A stretch of DNA of 64,000 bases, from positions 682,001 to 746,000 of the forward strand of contig CP145426.1 in the NCBI GenBank assembly GCA_036867785.1, in the 5' to 3' direction. Positions 9,459-18,332 of this stretch are shown here, piece by piece. The notes beneath the pieces were generated by a model. The model was given only the letters and a program-made list of their open reading frames with translations. It was not told the DNA's origin and made no database searches. This DNA is from Plasmodiophora brassicae (Eukaryota; Endomyxa: Phytomyxea; Phytomyxea; Plasmodiophorida). Each line of letters begins with the position of its first letter. Positions within the stretch are counted from its first letter, which is position 1. Both the position numbers and the translations under genes were made by a program.

Positions 9459-11559
9459 ATGTTGACGCGCGTCGTCTGGGGCGTCGGCATCTGGGTGGCC
9501 ACGGTCGTCCTGCGCACGCTGGCGTCGTGGCTGGTGGCGCTGCTGCCGAGTTTCGGGGGCGTGCCGGCCGCCCCGCGCACGGACGCCGGCCGCGACCTCG
9601 GCTTCACCATGTTCGCCGTGACGCCGCCGATCCTGCCCGACCTGTTCATCATCGTCGGGACGATCGCCACGCTCATGGCCGTGTCGAAACGCGATCGCAC
9701 CGGTGTCCCGTACGGCAATCGCATGACGAACCATGTCGGTGGATGTCGCGTTTGTCGCCCCGGCCGTCGTCGATGACCGCGCCGCCCTTGTAGTTGCTGT
9801 TCTGCGGCGGCGTCATTTGGGTGTTCAGCTCGCAGCTCAGCTTCCTGACGCAGACGGCGTCGCCGTCGGCGGAATGCATGATCGCCGTGCGCCCGCTGAA
9901 CTACGAGCAGTCGCTGTTCGCCCATACGAACTCGCTGCGGCTGTCGTTCCACGCCGCCTACCTGACCATGATCGTCCTCGGCTGGCAAATGTACCACCCG
10001 TCGGTCAATTCCGATTTCAGGTTCGATCGTGGAATCGGATCACGTCGCGCGTTCCTCCGTTTGCTGACGCGTGTGTGCAGCAAACGCCTCCTCATGGCGG
10101 CCTGGATCGTCGCCCTGATCTCCATCATCTCGTCGCGCATCGATTTCACGGCCGACGTCGTCCGCGGCAGCCTGTTCTCGTTCGTCGTCTTCTATTTCTA
10201 CCGGTACATGTGGCCGGAGAAGGTCAACCCGGTCGGCATGACGGTCGGCGCGGACGTCCTGTCAACCGGGGAGCGCGAAATCGTCGGCGTTCCGTCTTCT
10301 ACCAGGGTGTCCCGCAGGCGGTCTGCGAGGCGAAGTTCGCTGACGGCCACGCCGACGGCAACGACGACGACGCCACCGCCGGTGGCGCCAGCGGCGACGC
10401 AGACGTCCCCGCCGCCGCCGACGCCGGCAACGGATCTCCAAGCGGAGATCGCGCGCCAGCGTTCCAATTACCTGGCGCTGCTGCGTCATGCGCTGACGAA
10501 CACCATCTACGAGGACGAGCCGCTCGTCGTCTTCGACTGCACCGACCGGACCAACTTCGTGTCCGTCGGCAAGTACAATATTCGCGTTCGCGAATCGGGC
10601 CTCGACCTGCCCTCCCTGGCCCACTGTTCGTGCGTCGTCCTGTCGTCGTGCGTGGAACGTCGCGTTGACCGTGTGCCTGCTGGCGCAGGTCGCTCCGGGG
10701 GTATGCGCCTGCAAGCGCTCCATCAGTGCGTCGAGAAGGTCCTGGGCGGCAACGTCCCCGGCGACCTCATCGACGTCGGCGTGTGGCGCGGCGGTGAGGC
10801 CATCTACCTACGTGGCGTCCTGAATGCCTACAACTGCCACGACCGCACCGTGTTCGCCGTTGGCACGTTCCGAGGCCCGATCAGCATCCCTACGATGTAC
10901 GTCGCTTGTGCGGGTGGGTGTTGCTGGGCGTCCCTCTCTCGCTCAGCTGCTGTCCACACAGGCTGAAGCGGACGTTGCAATTCTTTTGCAGCATCGTCCC
11001 GATGATCTGGGTCGTCAACGTTCTGTCCGTGCTGACGAGGCTGATCCCGAAGGCGGCCCCGTTCCCGACGGTCGCCGAGCCCGGCAGGAACGGCAGGCAG
11101 CACCAGGCCTGGCTGCAGTTCCGCCTGGCGAATCCCGACGTTCTCGAGCGGAGCACCGTCGGCACCGACATCGTCTCCGTCAAGAACGCGTTCAAACGGT
11201 ACATGGTGTATCACCTGGCGCGCGCACGCACACACACAACGGCTGATCGTGTCGCCGGCAGGTACGATCTGCTCGACCCGCTCGTCGAATGCATTCAGGG
11301 CGACCTGAAGGTGACGCTGTCGCACCTGCACGGGCGGAACCTGTCCCTGATCCGGCTGGGATCCGGTATCAGCGACGCCGACTCGACGCAGGCACTGTCG
11401 CACCTGTACCCGCGGCTGTCCAGCGGCGGGTTCGTCATCGTCGACGACTACGCCGGCGCCATGGCGTCCATCGATCGGTTCAGGGACGAACGGCAGGTGC
11501 GCGACCCGATCGTCTGGATCGACCATCAGTGCGCCATCTGGCGGAAACAGGCCGCATAA
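9459..11559 (+). CDS. Multi-TM protein joined to TylF-type O-methyltransferase domain
   Basis: The N-terminal part has at least five hydrophobic segments (VVWGVGIWVATVVLRTLASW; ILPDLFIIVGTIATLMAV; AAYLTMIVLGWQMY; WIVALISIIS; VVRGSLFSFVVFYFYRYMW) and a low-complexity Thr/Pro linker. The C-terminal part matches the TylF/MycF class I SAM-dependent methyltransferase family: GDLIDVGVWRGGEAIYLRGV is the SAM-binding block (family: ECGVWRGG), followed by YDLLDPLVECIQGDLK and LYPRLSSGGFVIVDDYAG, with the metal-binding Asp pair in VDDY. The splice CAAACG|GTACATG...GGCAG|GTACGATC (about 11198-11261) restores the frame. The open reading continuous from 9794 to 10966 joins both parts, so a true fusion is likely but a missed gene boundary is possible. 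The usual LRLDGDxYEST motif is altered (see findings). Substrate unknown; family members methylate sugars of natural products. Confidence 0.65.
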
Positions 11560-11762
11560 CGGGGACGCTCTCCGTACCGGTGTTGCCGCGCCGGGTGCCT
11601 CCTCGCCCAGGCCAGACGCGCGTGCGTCTGCGGGGGTTTCCAATCCCGTCTCGTATCTGTTTAACAACGAGTTCACCTATTTCACGAGCGGCTGCCGTCC
11701 CGAACGTAACAGGGTCTCGCCAGGAACAGCACCCGCGCCGGTCTTCTCTTCCAGGAGTTGCT

Positions 11763-12941
11763 TCAACGTTTCGCGCTGCGCTTCACGGCAGCGTTGACCT
11801 GCCTGCCGCGCGGGTGCCCGACGCGAACGCGGTCCCGGCGTGCACCGCCGCTGGCGTTCAGGCCGAACTCGGACGCGTTCTCGAGCAATTCGTCAACGGA
11901 CGGCGCCTTGTTGTCGCGGCGCGGTCGCCTGAGTTCGTCGTCGCGCAGGACCAGGTCGTTGTTGTGGCGGCCGCCGCGCGGCTTCGGGATCGAGTAGATC
12001 GTGCCGCGCAGGTTCGCCGCCTGCCGCGCCGAGTGCCGGTACTTGATCCAGCCGCCGCTGGTGACCTTGACCCGACTTCTGGACAGCGTCGGCCCGCCAC
12101 ACGAGCCGCAGAACACGCGCGACATGTCCATCGTGATCTTGTAGCAGGCGTAGCACCGCAGGCACCACTGCGCCGCGCTGCGGATCGCCTTCCCGTCGAC
12201 GGACGTCAGGCGCAGGCCCATCTGCAGCATCACGTTCTGCATGGCGAAATCGGTCGTCACGCACGACACCGACGACGTCGACCGGCGCTGCTGCTGCTGA
12301 CCGGCCTGGCGGCCACCATGTTTCTGCGACGCGATGTTCTCCACCGTGATCCATTCGCCGCCGCCGTCGTCGTCATCGTCCACACGCGCTGCCGCCTGAT
12401 CGCCCGTCGACGTCTCCGAGAGGGTCAACGCCGCGTTCAGACCTTCCACGAGCTGTTCCTCGTGCGACGGGCGCCGCTCCCCGTCGGCGGGCGGTTGCTC
12501 GACAGCCGCAGACGTGTCGGGCTGCTTCGCCGGCGGGACGAAGGCGCGACGACGACCGTCGACAACAGCGGAAGAGCGTAATTGCTTCGGGTGCCGGCGA
12601 ATATGCGCGCCGCCGTGCCGCTCCCTTTCGATCATGTACGTCAGGGCGAGAACGCGGAGGTCGGTGGCGGAAAGGACGTAGTAGTCGCCGGTCTCTTTCG
12701 CAAACTGGGCAACGGCATCCAGGGCGGCGCTGTCCACCGGGCGCGTTCCAATCTTGAACGGCAGCGCGTCCAGGGCGGCACGGGCCACAGGGTCCCGGAC
12801 CTCGTTGAGTACATCGGGCGTCGTCCATAGCTGGCAGCCCTGCGCCGCCATCCCACCGAGGAACGTCGTCGTCGTCGTTGCCATCAGTGACCCGGCATCC
12901 AGGATCACATGCTCCAGGGGGACGTCATCGGTCGGCCCCAT
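11763..12941 (-). CDS. NOB1: NOB1, PIN-domain endonuclease of 18S rRNA maturation
   Basis: Intron-free 392-residue protein. NOB1 cleaves the 3' end of pre-18S rRNA in late cytoplasmic 40S precursors. The N-terminal PIN domain shows HVILDAGSLM and LSATDLRVLALTYMIER, carrying the acidic catalytic residues; an acidic/low-complexity insert follows (about residues 140-200); then the conserved TTDFAMQNVMLQMGL block and a zinc ribbon (CLRCYACYKI ... CGSCGG, about residues 260-290), and the signature HNNDLVLRDDE near residue 320. The tail is basic. Start at 12941 is the first ATG before the PIN strand. Convergent with the TylF-type gene, with about 200 bp between stops. Confidence 0.95.
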   Translation of the reverse strand: MGPTDDVPLEHVILDAGSLMATTTTTFLGGMAAQGCQLWTTPDVLNEVRDPVARAALDALPFKIGTRPVDSAALDAVAQFAKETGDYYVLSATDLRVLALTYMIERERHGGAHIRRHPKQLRSSAVVDGRRRAFVPPAKQPDTSAAVEQPPADGERRPSHEEQLVEGLNAALTLSETSTGDQAAARVDDDDDGGGEWITVENIASQKHGGRQAGQQQQRRSTSSVSCVTTDFAMQNVMLQMGLRLTSVDGKAIRSAAQWCLRCYACYKITMDMSRVFCGSCGGPTLSRSRVKVTSGGWIKYRHSARQAANLRGTIYSIPKPRGGRHNNDLVLRDDELRRPRRDNKAPSVDELLENASEFGLNASGGARRDRVRVGHPRGRQVNAAVKRSAKR

Positions 12942-13110
12942 TGTGTGGCGGCGAGTCCGCCACGGACTCCGCCGCGGACTTCATCACCTCGCCCCCGCGC
13001 TGACCGGCGTCGACGTGCCGAGTGCCGACATTGCCAGCTGCTCTGGCTCGAGCTCGATATGCTCAATATCATGGCCAACGAACGCGAACGAATCGTTCTT
13101 TGGCTCCCAA

Positions 13111-13712
13111 TTACACGATGCTTGGCATATTGAGTTCGTGCATGTCGGTTTCATCGCGTGGACAAGAGCAGGCGTATATTCGTGGATACACCCCGGTCAT
13201 TTGGCCGCGTTTGCTTCCGATCAGCCACCAAGCGGGCTCGCTACAGACCAGACGCGCTGGCTCGTGCTTGACACAGCGACCATGCTTCACGTATGCCCTG
13301 CTGTCGATGTCCTCGATTACCCTGCATACTTCGGTATCTGTCCCACACCGTATTCCGAGAACGCAGGACCCCCTAATATGGTTGCCATGGAATTCCGTCG
13401 ATTCGTCGACGCGACCTTTGACAGCTGGGCTGGAACTTGTTGCTGACATACCCTTTCCTGTTTGGTCGTCGTGATGTAGGCCTCGATGCCGTGCAGTACC
13501 GGTCGCGGCAGCCGACTGCCGCCGTACGTTGCTCATCTCAGAGGCTCTCTCCGACTTCGCCTTGAATGCATCATCGTCAAAGTAGTGCACAGCACCCATA
13601 ATGTTAGATCGCAGAACGATGGCGCCGGTGTGCCCAACGAGCAGCGCGGCGAGGGCTATGATCGACAGCGCGGTAAGGCGCACCGGACACGAATGCGATT
13701 GACGATGGCCAT
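13111..13712 (-). pseudogene. Decayed paralogue of the neighbouring signal-peptide ankyrin gene
   Basis: The 5' part is clearly homologous to the start of the gene at 13864-14783: both begin MAIV[N/D]RIRV and both contain GHTGAIVLRSN followed by a DD..F.A.SE(K/R)AS block. Here a one-base difference after codon 9 puts the signal-peptide part in another frame, and a second shift is needed to follow the homology through the region matching VLDAIADYIK. The remaining open frame (to 13111) has a cysteine-containing tail (GSCVLGIRCGTDTEVC) without ankyrin repeats. Either a pseudogene left by tandem duplication or a gene with a different exon use; I favour pseudogene because two independent shifts are required. 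Confidence 0.5.
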
Positions 13713-13863
13713 AGTCTTTGTCACACGAATATGGATGTGGTCTTCCAGATCACCCCAGGGGTGCGGGGGCAGGAGGGGCATTGCATGCTGCGGACGGTAC
13801 TACGTATATCCTATTACGACAACGCAGGGCGCCCTGCGGAACTAGCGCGACTGGCCCGCTACT

Positions 13864-14783
13864 CTAACGATGGGACTCGAGCCAGCGCAGGGCGCTCTGA
13901 CGTTCCTGGTCAGGGATGGCTAAATTCCACTGAAGCATCCTGACGATTGCAACATGCCCCTGATCCATGGCCTTGCGTATCGGCGTCCGGCCCGTCGTGT
14001 CAGCCGTGAGGGTGTGCTCCCCGGTAATGTAGATCAGCAAATCGACAACAGCGTCCTCGCCCGAGGACGCGGCCCAGTGCGCCACGTTCGCATGGCCTTG
14101 CCATTCGACAGAGCTGATGAACCAGGCCTGAGAGCCCTGGGTGACAAGAGCCTTGTGGATCGCGTCAACAACCTGCCGCTCTTGTGCCGAACCGGCGGCC
14201 TCGCGAAGTCGAACAATGCCTGGACAGTAGGCCACAACGTACGAGAACGCGTTGTCTTCGAAATGAATCAGATACGGGAGCATTTGGAGGATCTCGGTCC
14301 AGCTCTCCTTCGTCGACATGAACGCTATCAGCAGACGAGGCATGCCGAGACGCATGCCTGCGTCAAACAGATGGCATTGCCAGGACGGGATATTCGGCCA
14401 GTCGGACAAGCCGTACGCGTTAAAGATTTCCCGAGCGTGTACGTCCCCACTCTCAACCTGTTGCAGGAGACTACCATTAGAGGACCTTCTGACAGGGCAG
14501 GAACTTGTAGTGGACATACCCCTTTCAGTTTGATCACCTTGATGTAGTCCGCGATGGCATCCAGTACAGGTTTGGTGATGGGCAGCGGCTCGTTGCCATT
14601 GCTCCGTATGTTGGAGGCCTTCTCAGACTGCGCGTCGAATGTCGCGTCGTCAAAGTCGTGCTGAGCACCCGTGTTGGACCGCAGAACGATGGCGCCGGTG
14701 TGCCCGCTGAGCAGGACGACGAGTGCCAGGGCCGACATATTCGACACGGCGCGCCCGACACGAATGCGATCGACGATGGCCAT
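13864..14783 (-). CDS. Signal-peptide ankyrin-like protein
   Basis: Two exons: 14783-14520 and a second exon ending at 13864. The intron begins GTATGT at 14519 and probably ends CAACAG about 60 bases later, joining ...VIKLKG to VESGDVHAREIF in phase 0. The first exon encodes a hydrophobic signal (MSALALVVLLSGHTGAIVL, either internal from the ATG at 14783 or at the start if the ATG at 14738 is used). The second exon is a degenerate ankyrin array: VECGD-like opening, ANVAHWAASSGEDAVVDLLI and TGRTPIRKAMDQGHVAIVRML are the clearest repeats. The exon 1 signal/exon 2 ankyrin design recurs at 35365-36919. The adjacent homologous copy at 13111-13712 marks a tandem duplication. Partner and location unknown; secretory-pathway entry is inferred from the signal only. 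Confidence 0.72.
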
Positions 14784-15316
14784 TGCCCTTCTTCAACCAG
14801 ATGTGGAGCCGATCTTCAACCCAGGCAGAATGAGAGCTATCTATAGAATTAAATTGTCGCTGACAGTGGCCTCCCACCGCCGGGGGCTATGCTACTCCTG
14901 AGTCGGGCCCCCAAATTCGAGGGGAGGGGGCAACCGTGGCACTGTAAGGTCTCGGGTTCGAAGCATGGTTCTCCCGAAATTAAAACGCCCGAGTACCTCA
15001 ATTAGTGCCAGCCATTAAGCGACTCACGGGGAGGTAGGCGAACCACCCGTAAACGCAGAGTATGACTTCGATCGGGATCTGAAATCCCGGCACAGAGAGT
15101 GTGGCAATCGACAAACTGATGTCGGCAAGGTTGAGCGAAAGCATCGTTCCTGGTGGGGAACGCTGGCGCGCTCTACCGGCAGGTCGGCGGGGTCGCGCGC
15201 GCGCGAAACATCACCGACAAACAGGCGGCGCCCCGTCTTCTGTAACGGTAACGCTCCTGCCAGCCTCAGACCCGTTGCAACCTCGCCGACAGCGTTCGTT
15301 GATCGTCACCAAGGCC
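14784..15316. other. Intergenic region between divergent genes
   Basis: About 530 bp between the divergently transcribed ankyrin-like gene and the MARVEL-like gene. It contains a CTATAGATAG-like AT patch on the minus side (about 14836-14846) and a GC-rich stretch with alternating GCGC near 15195. I see no convincing coding sequence or RNA gene. Confidence 0.6.
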
Positions 15317-15802
15317 ATGGCTGACCTCGTTGCGGAGGTGTCCAAGTGGTGGCAGTCGGGGAAGATTGAGCAGCGCGCGCTGCTGGTCGTCCTGGGCTCT
15401 GTCGAGGTCAGCATTCTCGGGTTTGCGATCTCCAGCTGGGCCGCCGCCGGAAAGGACGCCTACATGCCTTCGGCTCAGTTTGTCCTCGCCTGGACATCCA
15501 TCCTCATGATCGCCGCCGGCGTCCTCGCCGCCGCCTTTGTCGTCGTTGAGTCGCTGCGCAATGAGTTCACGTTCGGCACGCTGATCACGTCCTTCTTCCT
15601 CATCGGGCAGTTCGCCCTCCTGTCCGCCCTGTCGTCGTCGTCCACGAAAATCACCTCGTACACATCGATGGCCGTGTTCGCATCGCTCGTCGCTATCCTG
15701 ACGCACGCCTTCGTTGCCATCGCCTGGTACATGCGAGCGGAGCTCGTCCCTACCTACTCCGACTCAAGCATGACCAAGGGCGTCCCCAATGCTGTCGCCT
15801 GA
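15317..15802 (+). CDS. Four-TM MARVEL-like membrane protein (161 aa)
   Basis: Intron-free 161-residue protein starting at the ATG at 15317. Four hydrophobic segments are evident: LLVVLGSVEVSILGFAISSW, FVLAWTSILMIAAGVLAAAF, LITSFFLIGQFALLSAL and MAVFASLVAILTHAFVAIAW, with a short cytoplasmic N-terminus (MADLVAEVSKWWQSGKIEQR). Size and topology fit MARVEL/tetraspan proteins of vesicle or plasma membranes, but no family-specific motif is secure. An AATAAA polyadenylation-type signal lies about 60 bp downstream (near 15859). Confidence 0.75.
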   Translation: MADLVAEVSKWWQSGKIEQRALLVVLGSVEVSILGFAISSWAAAGKDAYMPSAQFVLAWTSILMIAAGVLAAAFVVVESLRNEFTFGTLITSFFLIGQFALLSALSSSSTKITSYTSMAVFASLVAILTHAFVAIAWYMRAELVPTYSDSSMTKGVPNAVA

Positions 15803-16004
15803 TCATTATCAAGCTTTCCTGACGCAACCGGAATGCTGTGCAGGCATTGCCTACGAACAATAAATTGCAGACTGGTGCAGCGCCATTCACCTGTTGCTCA
15901 ATAGGAGCAGCATCGGGTTGGAGATATTCGAGGCAGTTGGAAGGGCGACATTCAGTCCCAGTCTCCGCGTGACCAGATTGAGAGGTCGACGGAACAAGAG
16001 GGAT

Positions 16005-17062
16005 ATGCCGCTGTGGGTTGCTGTCGCTGCAGCAGCAGCACTACTCCTGCCCCTGCCCGGTTTCGTAATAAGCCAGGACGTTCTGCTCCCCGGATTCAAC
16101 CTGCTCTCGTCGCGGCGGCCGTTCCCGTTTTCCAATGTCCCCAGGGAGCTGGTCCACACTCTGGATAACGTAACGATCGACGAATGCGGGTCAACTTGCG
16201 AAAAGGCGAACCTGTGCCAGACAATGGTCTACGTGGATGCACCCATCATGTCGTGCCGATTGTACAACCTCCGTCCGCGCCACATTGAAGCGGATGCCCT
16301 GCTGCTGGAAGACTACGCCACAGTTGGGAGGATCTACGAGAAAAAGGCGGACGTCTCGTTCCCTGCTAACGTCGTTATGTTCACTCGAGCGTGCAACTGT
16401 AATATGCAGGCGTATGCAGGTCTGGAGTATTTCTCAATAGCAATGCTTTAGGGCGATACGGATCCTGGAGCCGGGTCTCATTCACAAACGTATACGACAC
16501 GACCGGACCCAGTCCCGGTAACGCCCACCACGAGTACGAACAGTGCTCGCAACGATGCCGGACGCAAACAGAGTTCGCGTGCAGATCGTGGTCCGTCCAA
16601 GAATCAAAGCGCGGAACGTCGATATTCATGCACTGCGAGTTGTACGAAACGTCGCCATTCGTAGGTGCATTCACGCAAAAGTTCACGTCAGTGCCTGCCG
16701 ACGACGTCATGTACGGCGACCAACCTTGCCGAACCCGAATGACGTTCGGGATCAACGCCGAAAGAATCGTGTCGACCGGGCTGTGTTCTCCGACCGAGTC
16801 GTGTACTCCGAACGCAAACCCGAACCAGCACCGTCGTGATCAAGGCGCCACTAGCCCTCCGTACCCGGTTAGCATGGCATCTCACGGGGACGGCGGCAAC
16901 CCAGCAAGCTCCGGCGACCGACACGCTTCCTTAAGGGCTGACGAGAACCGCGACCAAACCGATGTCGTTATCCCGGCCACAGATACGTCGTCGACGTTGA
17001 GGATCCGGCCGTTCACCGTTACTCATGGAGTGCTGATCGCCGCAATTGTACTTGTCCTGTAG
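16005..17062 (+). CDS. Two-PAN-domain surface protein, possibly GPI-anchored
   Basis: Starts with a signal peptide (MPLWVAVAAAAALLLPLPGF). A first PAN/apple-like domain has ITIDECGSTCEKANLCQTMVY and SCRLYN; a second begins in exon 2 with EYEQCSQRCRTQTEFACRSW and CELYETS, i.e. the same C...C..C...C pattern expected for the disulphide core of PAN domains, which bind proteins or carbohydrate. A Ser/Thr/Asp-rich linker follows, and the protein ends in a hydrophobic stretch with no cytoplasmic tail (GVLIAAIVLVL), suggesting a GPI-anchor signal. The two exons are joined by one short intron near 16410-16452; its exact borders are unsure. Predicted to sit on the cell surface. Confidence 0.7.
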
Positions 17063-17322
17063 CACGAACACAGTAAACTGAGAATATGGGCCTCTGTATC
17101 ACTATCATTGAATGCAGCAGCCTGGCCACCTGATGTGCCCAGGAGGTACACCCTTCCCACACTACAACTCGTGTTCGTGATATTTCATGGTGAACTCCTC
17201 GTTTCCAACTATCTCGTCAGTTGTCGAGCTTGCCTCTACCAAATCGACCCGGTGCGCTTCGTAACGGCGGCTTGCTTGTGCGTTCCAAGTTTACTACAGT
17301 AGGTCCAACATGCATCACCATA

Positions 17323-17979
17323 CTAGGGTCGACGTTTGTCCCGGAATCCTTTGTAAATCCCGTACGCGCCGTAGGCTGTTAGTGCACAACCGGCAACGTC
17401 GACGCCACCGAGAATGAGGCTGCCGCCAGCCATGCCTAGCCCGAACCCCGTTGCGTTCCCAATCCATGCGAGGGTGGACGTTGTCTTGGCCGCACCCGAC
17501 AGTGTACTAATCGCCGTCCCGGTGCCTGCTGTGGCCCCCAGAGCACCTAGAACTGAGCCGGCAGTGGAAACGGTGGCGCCGTGGGTCAATATTTGTCCAG
17601 TTGCTATCATTGTTGCGTCGCGAATCGCGTTCTCTGTGGCACCATTCGCCTGGACGGTATCTGGGGTACGTGGCGACGGCGGCTCACCATTAACCAAAGG
17701 TACAAATCGGCGGTGTGTGCACTGCAGCTGACCATCAGCCATGCCGATCAATATATAGAGCACGTCCCCATCTGTGAAGGCCTCGCCAGCTAGGACATCC
17801 ATGTTGACAGCACGTCCCTCATCATCCCGAACTTCAACGAGAACCTTTTCCGGCAGGTCGACACTGCTCAGAATCCGCCTGACGAAATCGTAAACGAGCT
17901 CCTGCGGATGGGCACTTAGGGCAACACGCTGGCCCGCGCAACGCACAGACAGCCGCAGCGGTCGCTGATAATACTTCAT
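17323..17979 (-). CDS. Ubiquitin-like domain plus glycine-rich hydrophobic region (218 aa)
   Basis: Starts at the first ATG (17979) in an intron-free frame. Residues 1-85 look like a beta-grasp ubiquitin-like fold: LRLSVRCAGQRVALSAHP (two strands), a helix ELVYDFVRRILSS, then VLVEVRDDEGR, and AFTDGDVLYILIG, which corresponds to the last strand. No terminal GlyGly. Residues about 125-210 are Gly/Ala/Thr-rich and hydrophobic (SVLGALGATAGTGTAISTL; GFGLGMAGGSLILGGVDVAG), ending in a basic tail (KGFRDKRRP). This resembles glycine-zipper membrane segments of the IFI6/IFI27 (ISG12) type, known to act at mitochondrial or ER membranes, but that match is by composition and is tentative. The two-part design is the interest. 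Transcribed divergently from the ABHD13-like gene. Confidence 0.6.
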   Translation of the reverse strand: MKYYQRPLRLSVRCAGQRVALSAHPQELVYDFVRRILSSVDLPEKVLVEVRDDEGRAVNMDVLAGEAFTDGDVLYILIGMADGQLQCTHRRFVPLVNGEPPSPRTPDTVQANGATENAIRDATMIATGQILTHGATVSTAGSVLGALGATAGTGTAISTLSGAAKTTSTLAWIGNATGFGLGMAGGSLILGGVDVAGCALTAYGAYGIYKGFRDKRRP

Positions 17980-18141
17980 GCGGGTTGGGGAAATACGCCA
18001 TCGAACACCCAAGTCAACTTCAGGCCCTGAATGACTCAACTGGTATTACGCGCAGTCGGTCAACGTGATTGTGGCGCTCTGCGCGGAACTGCAACGGCCG
18101 CCAAGTCGGCCGGCGCCCAAACATCATGCCCCTGTCATAGT

Positions 18142-18151
18142 ATGACGTCAT
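18142..18151. promoter_or_regulatory. CREB/ATF-type palindrome in a divergent promoter
   Basis: ATGACGTCAT, a perfect ten-base palindrome equal to the core bZIP (ATF/CREB) site. It lies in the 350 bp between two divergent genes (17979 minus, 18333 plus) and is flanked by two copies of CCCCTGTCATAG (starting near 18129 and 18161). Binding is inference. Confidence 0.4.
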
Positions 18152-18332
18152 CCTAGAGGGCCCCTGTCATAGGGCGTCACACCCAATGGTGCGATGTGAC
18201 ACCTTATGTGAGTCCTAAATCTGGTCTCGGAGTTTCTGTATGACCGGGCCATGCCAAAAATAGGTAATGCAAATTTAACGCTGCGATTTGGGCAGACATC
18301 GTCAATTGCCGCGGACACCGCGGTCGGCGTCG

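Noticed and set aside
14930-14990. tRNA-like segment with GGTTCGAAGC
   Set aside because: Resembles a T-loop, but the flanking bases do not pair into a T-stem and no anticodon arm or acceptor stem can be built.
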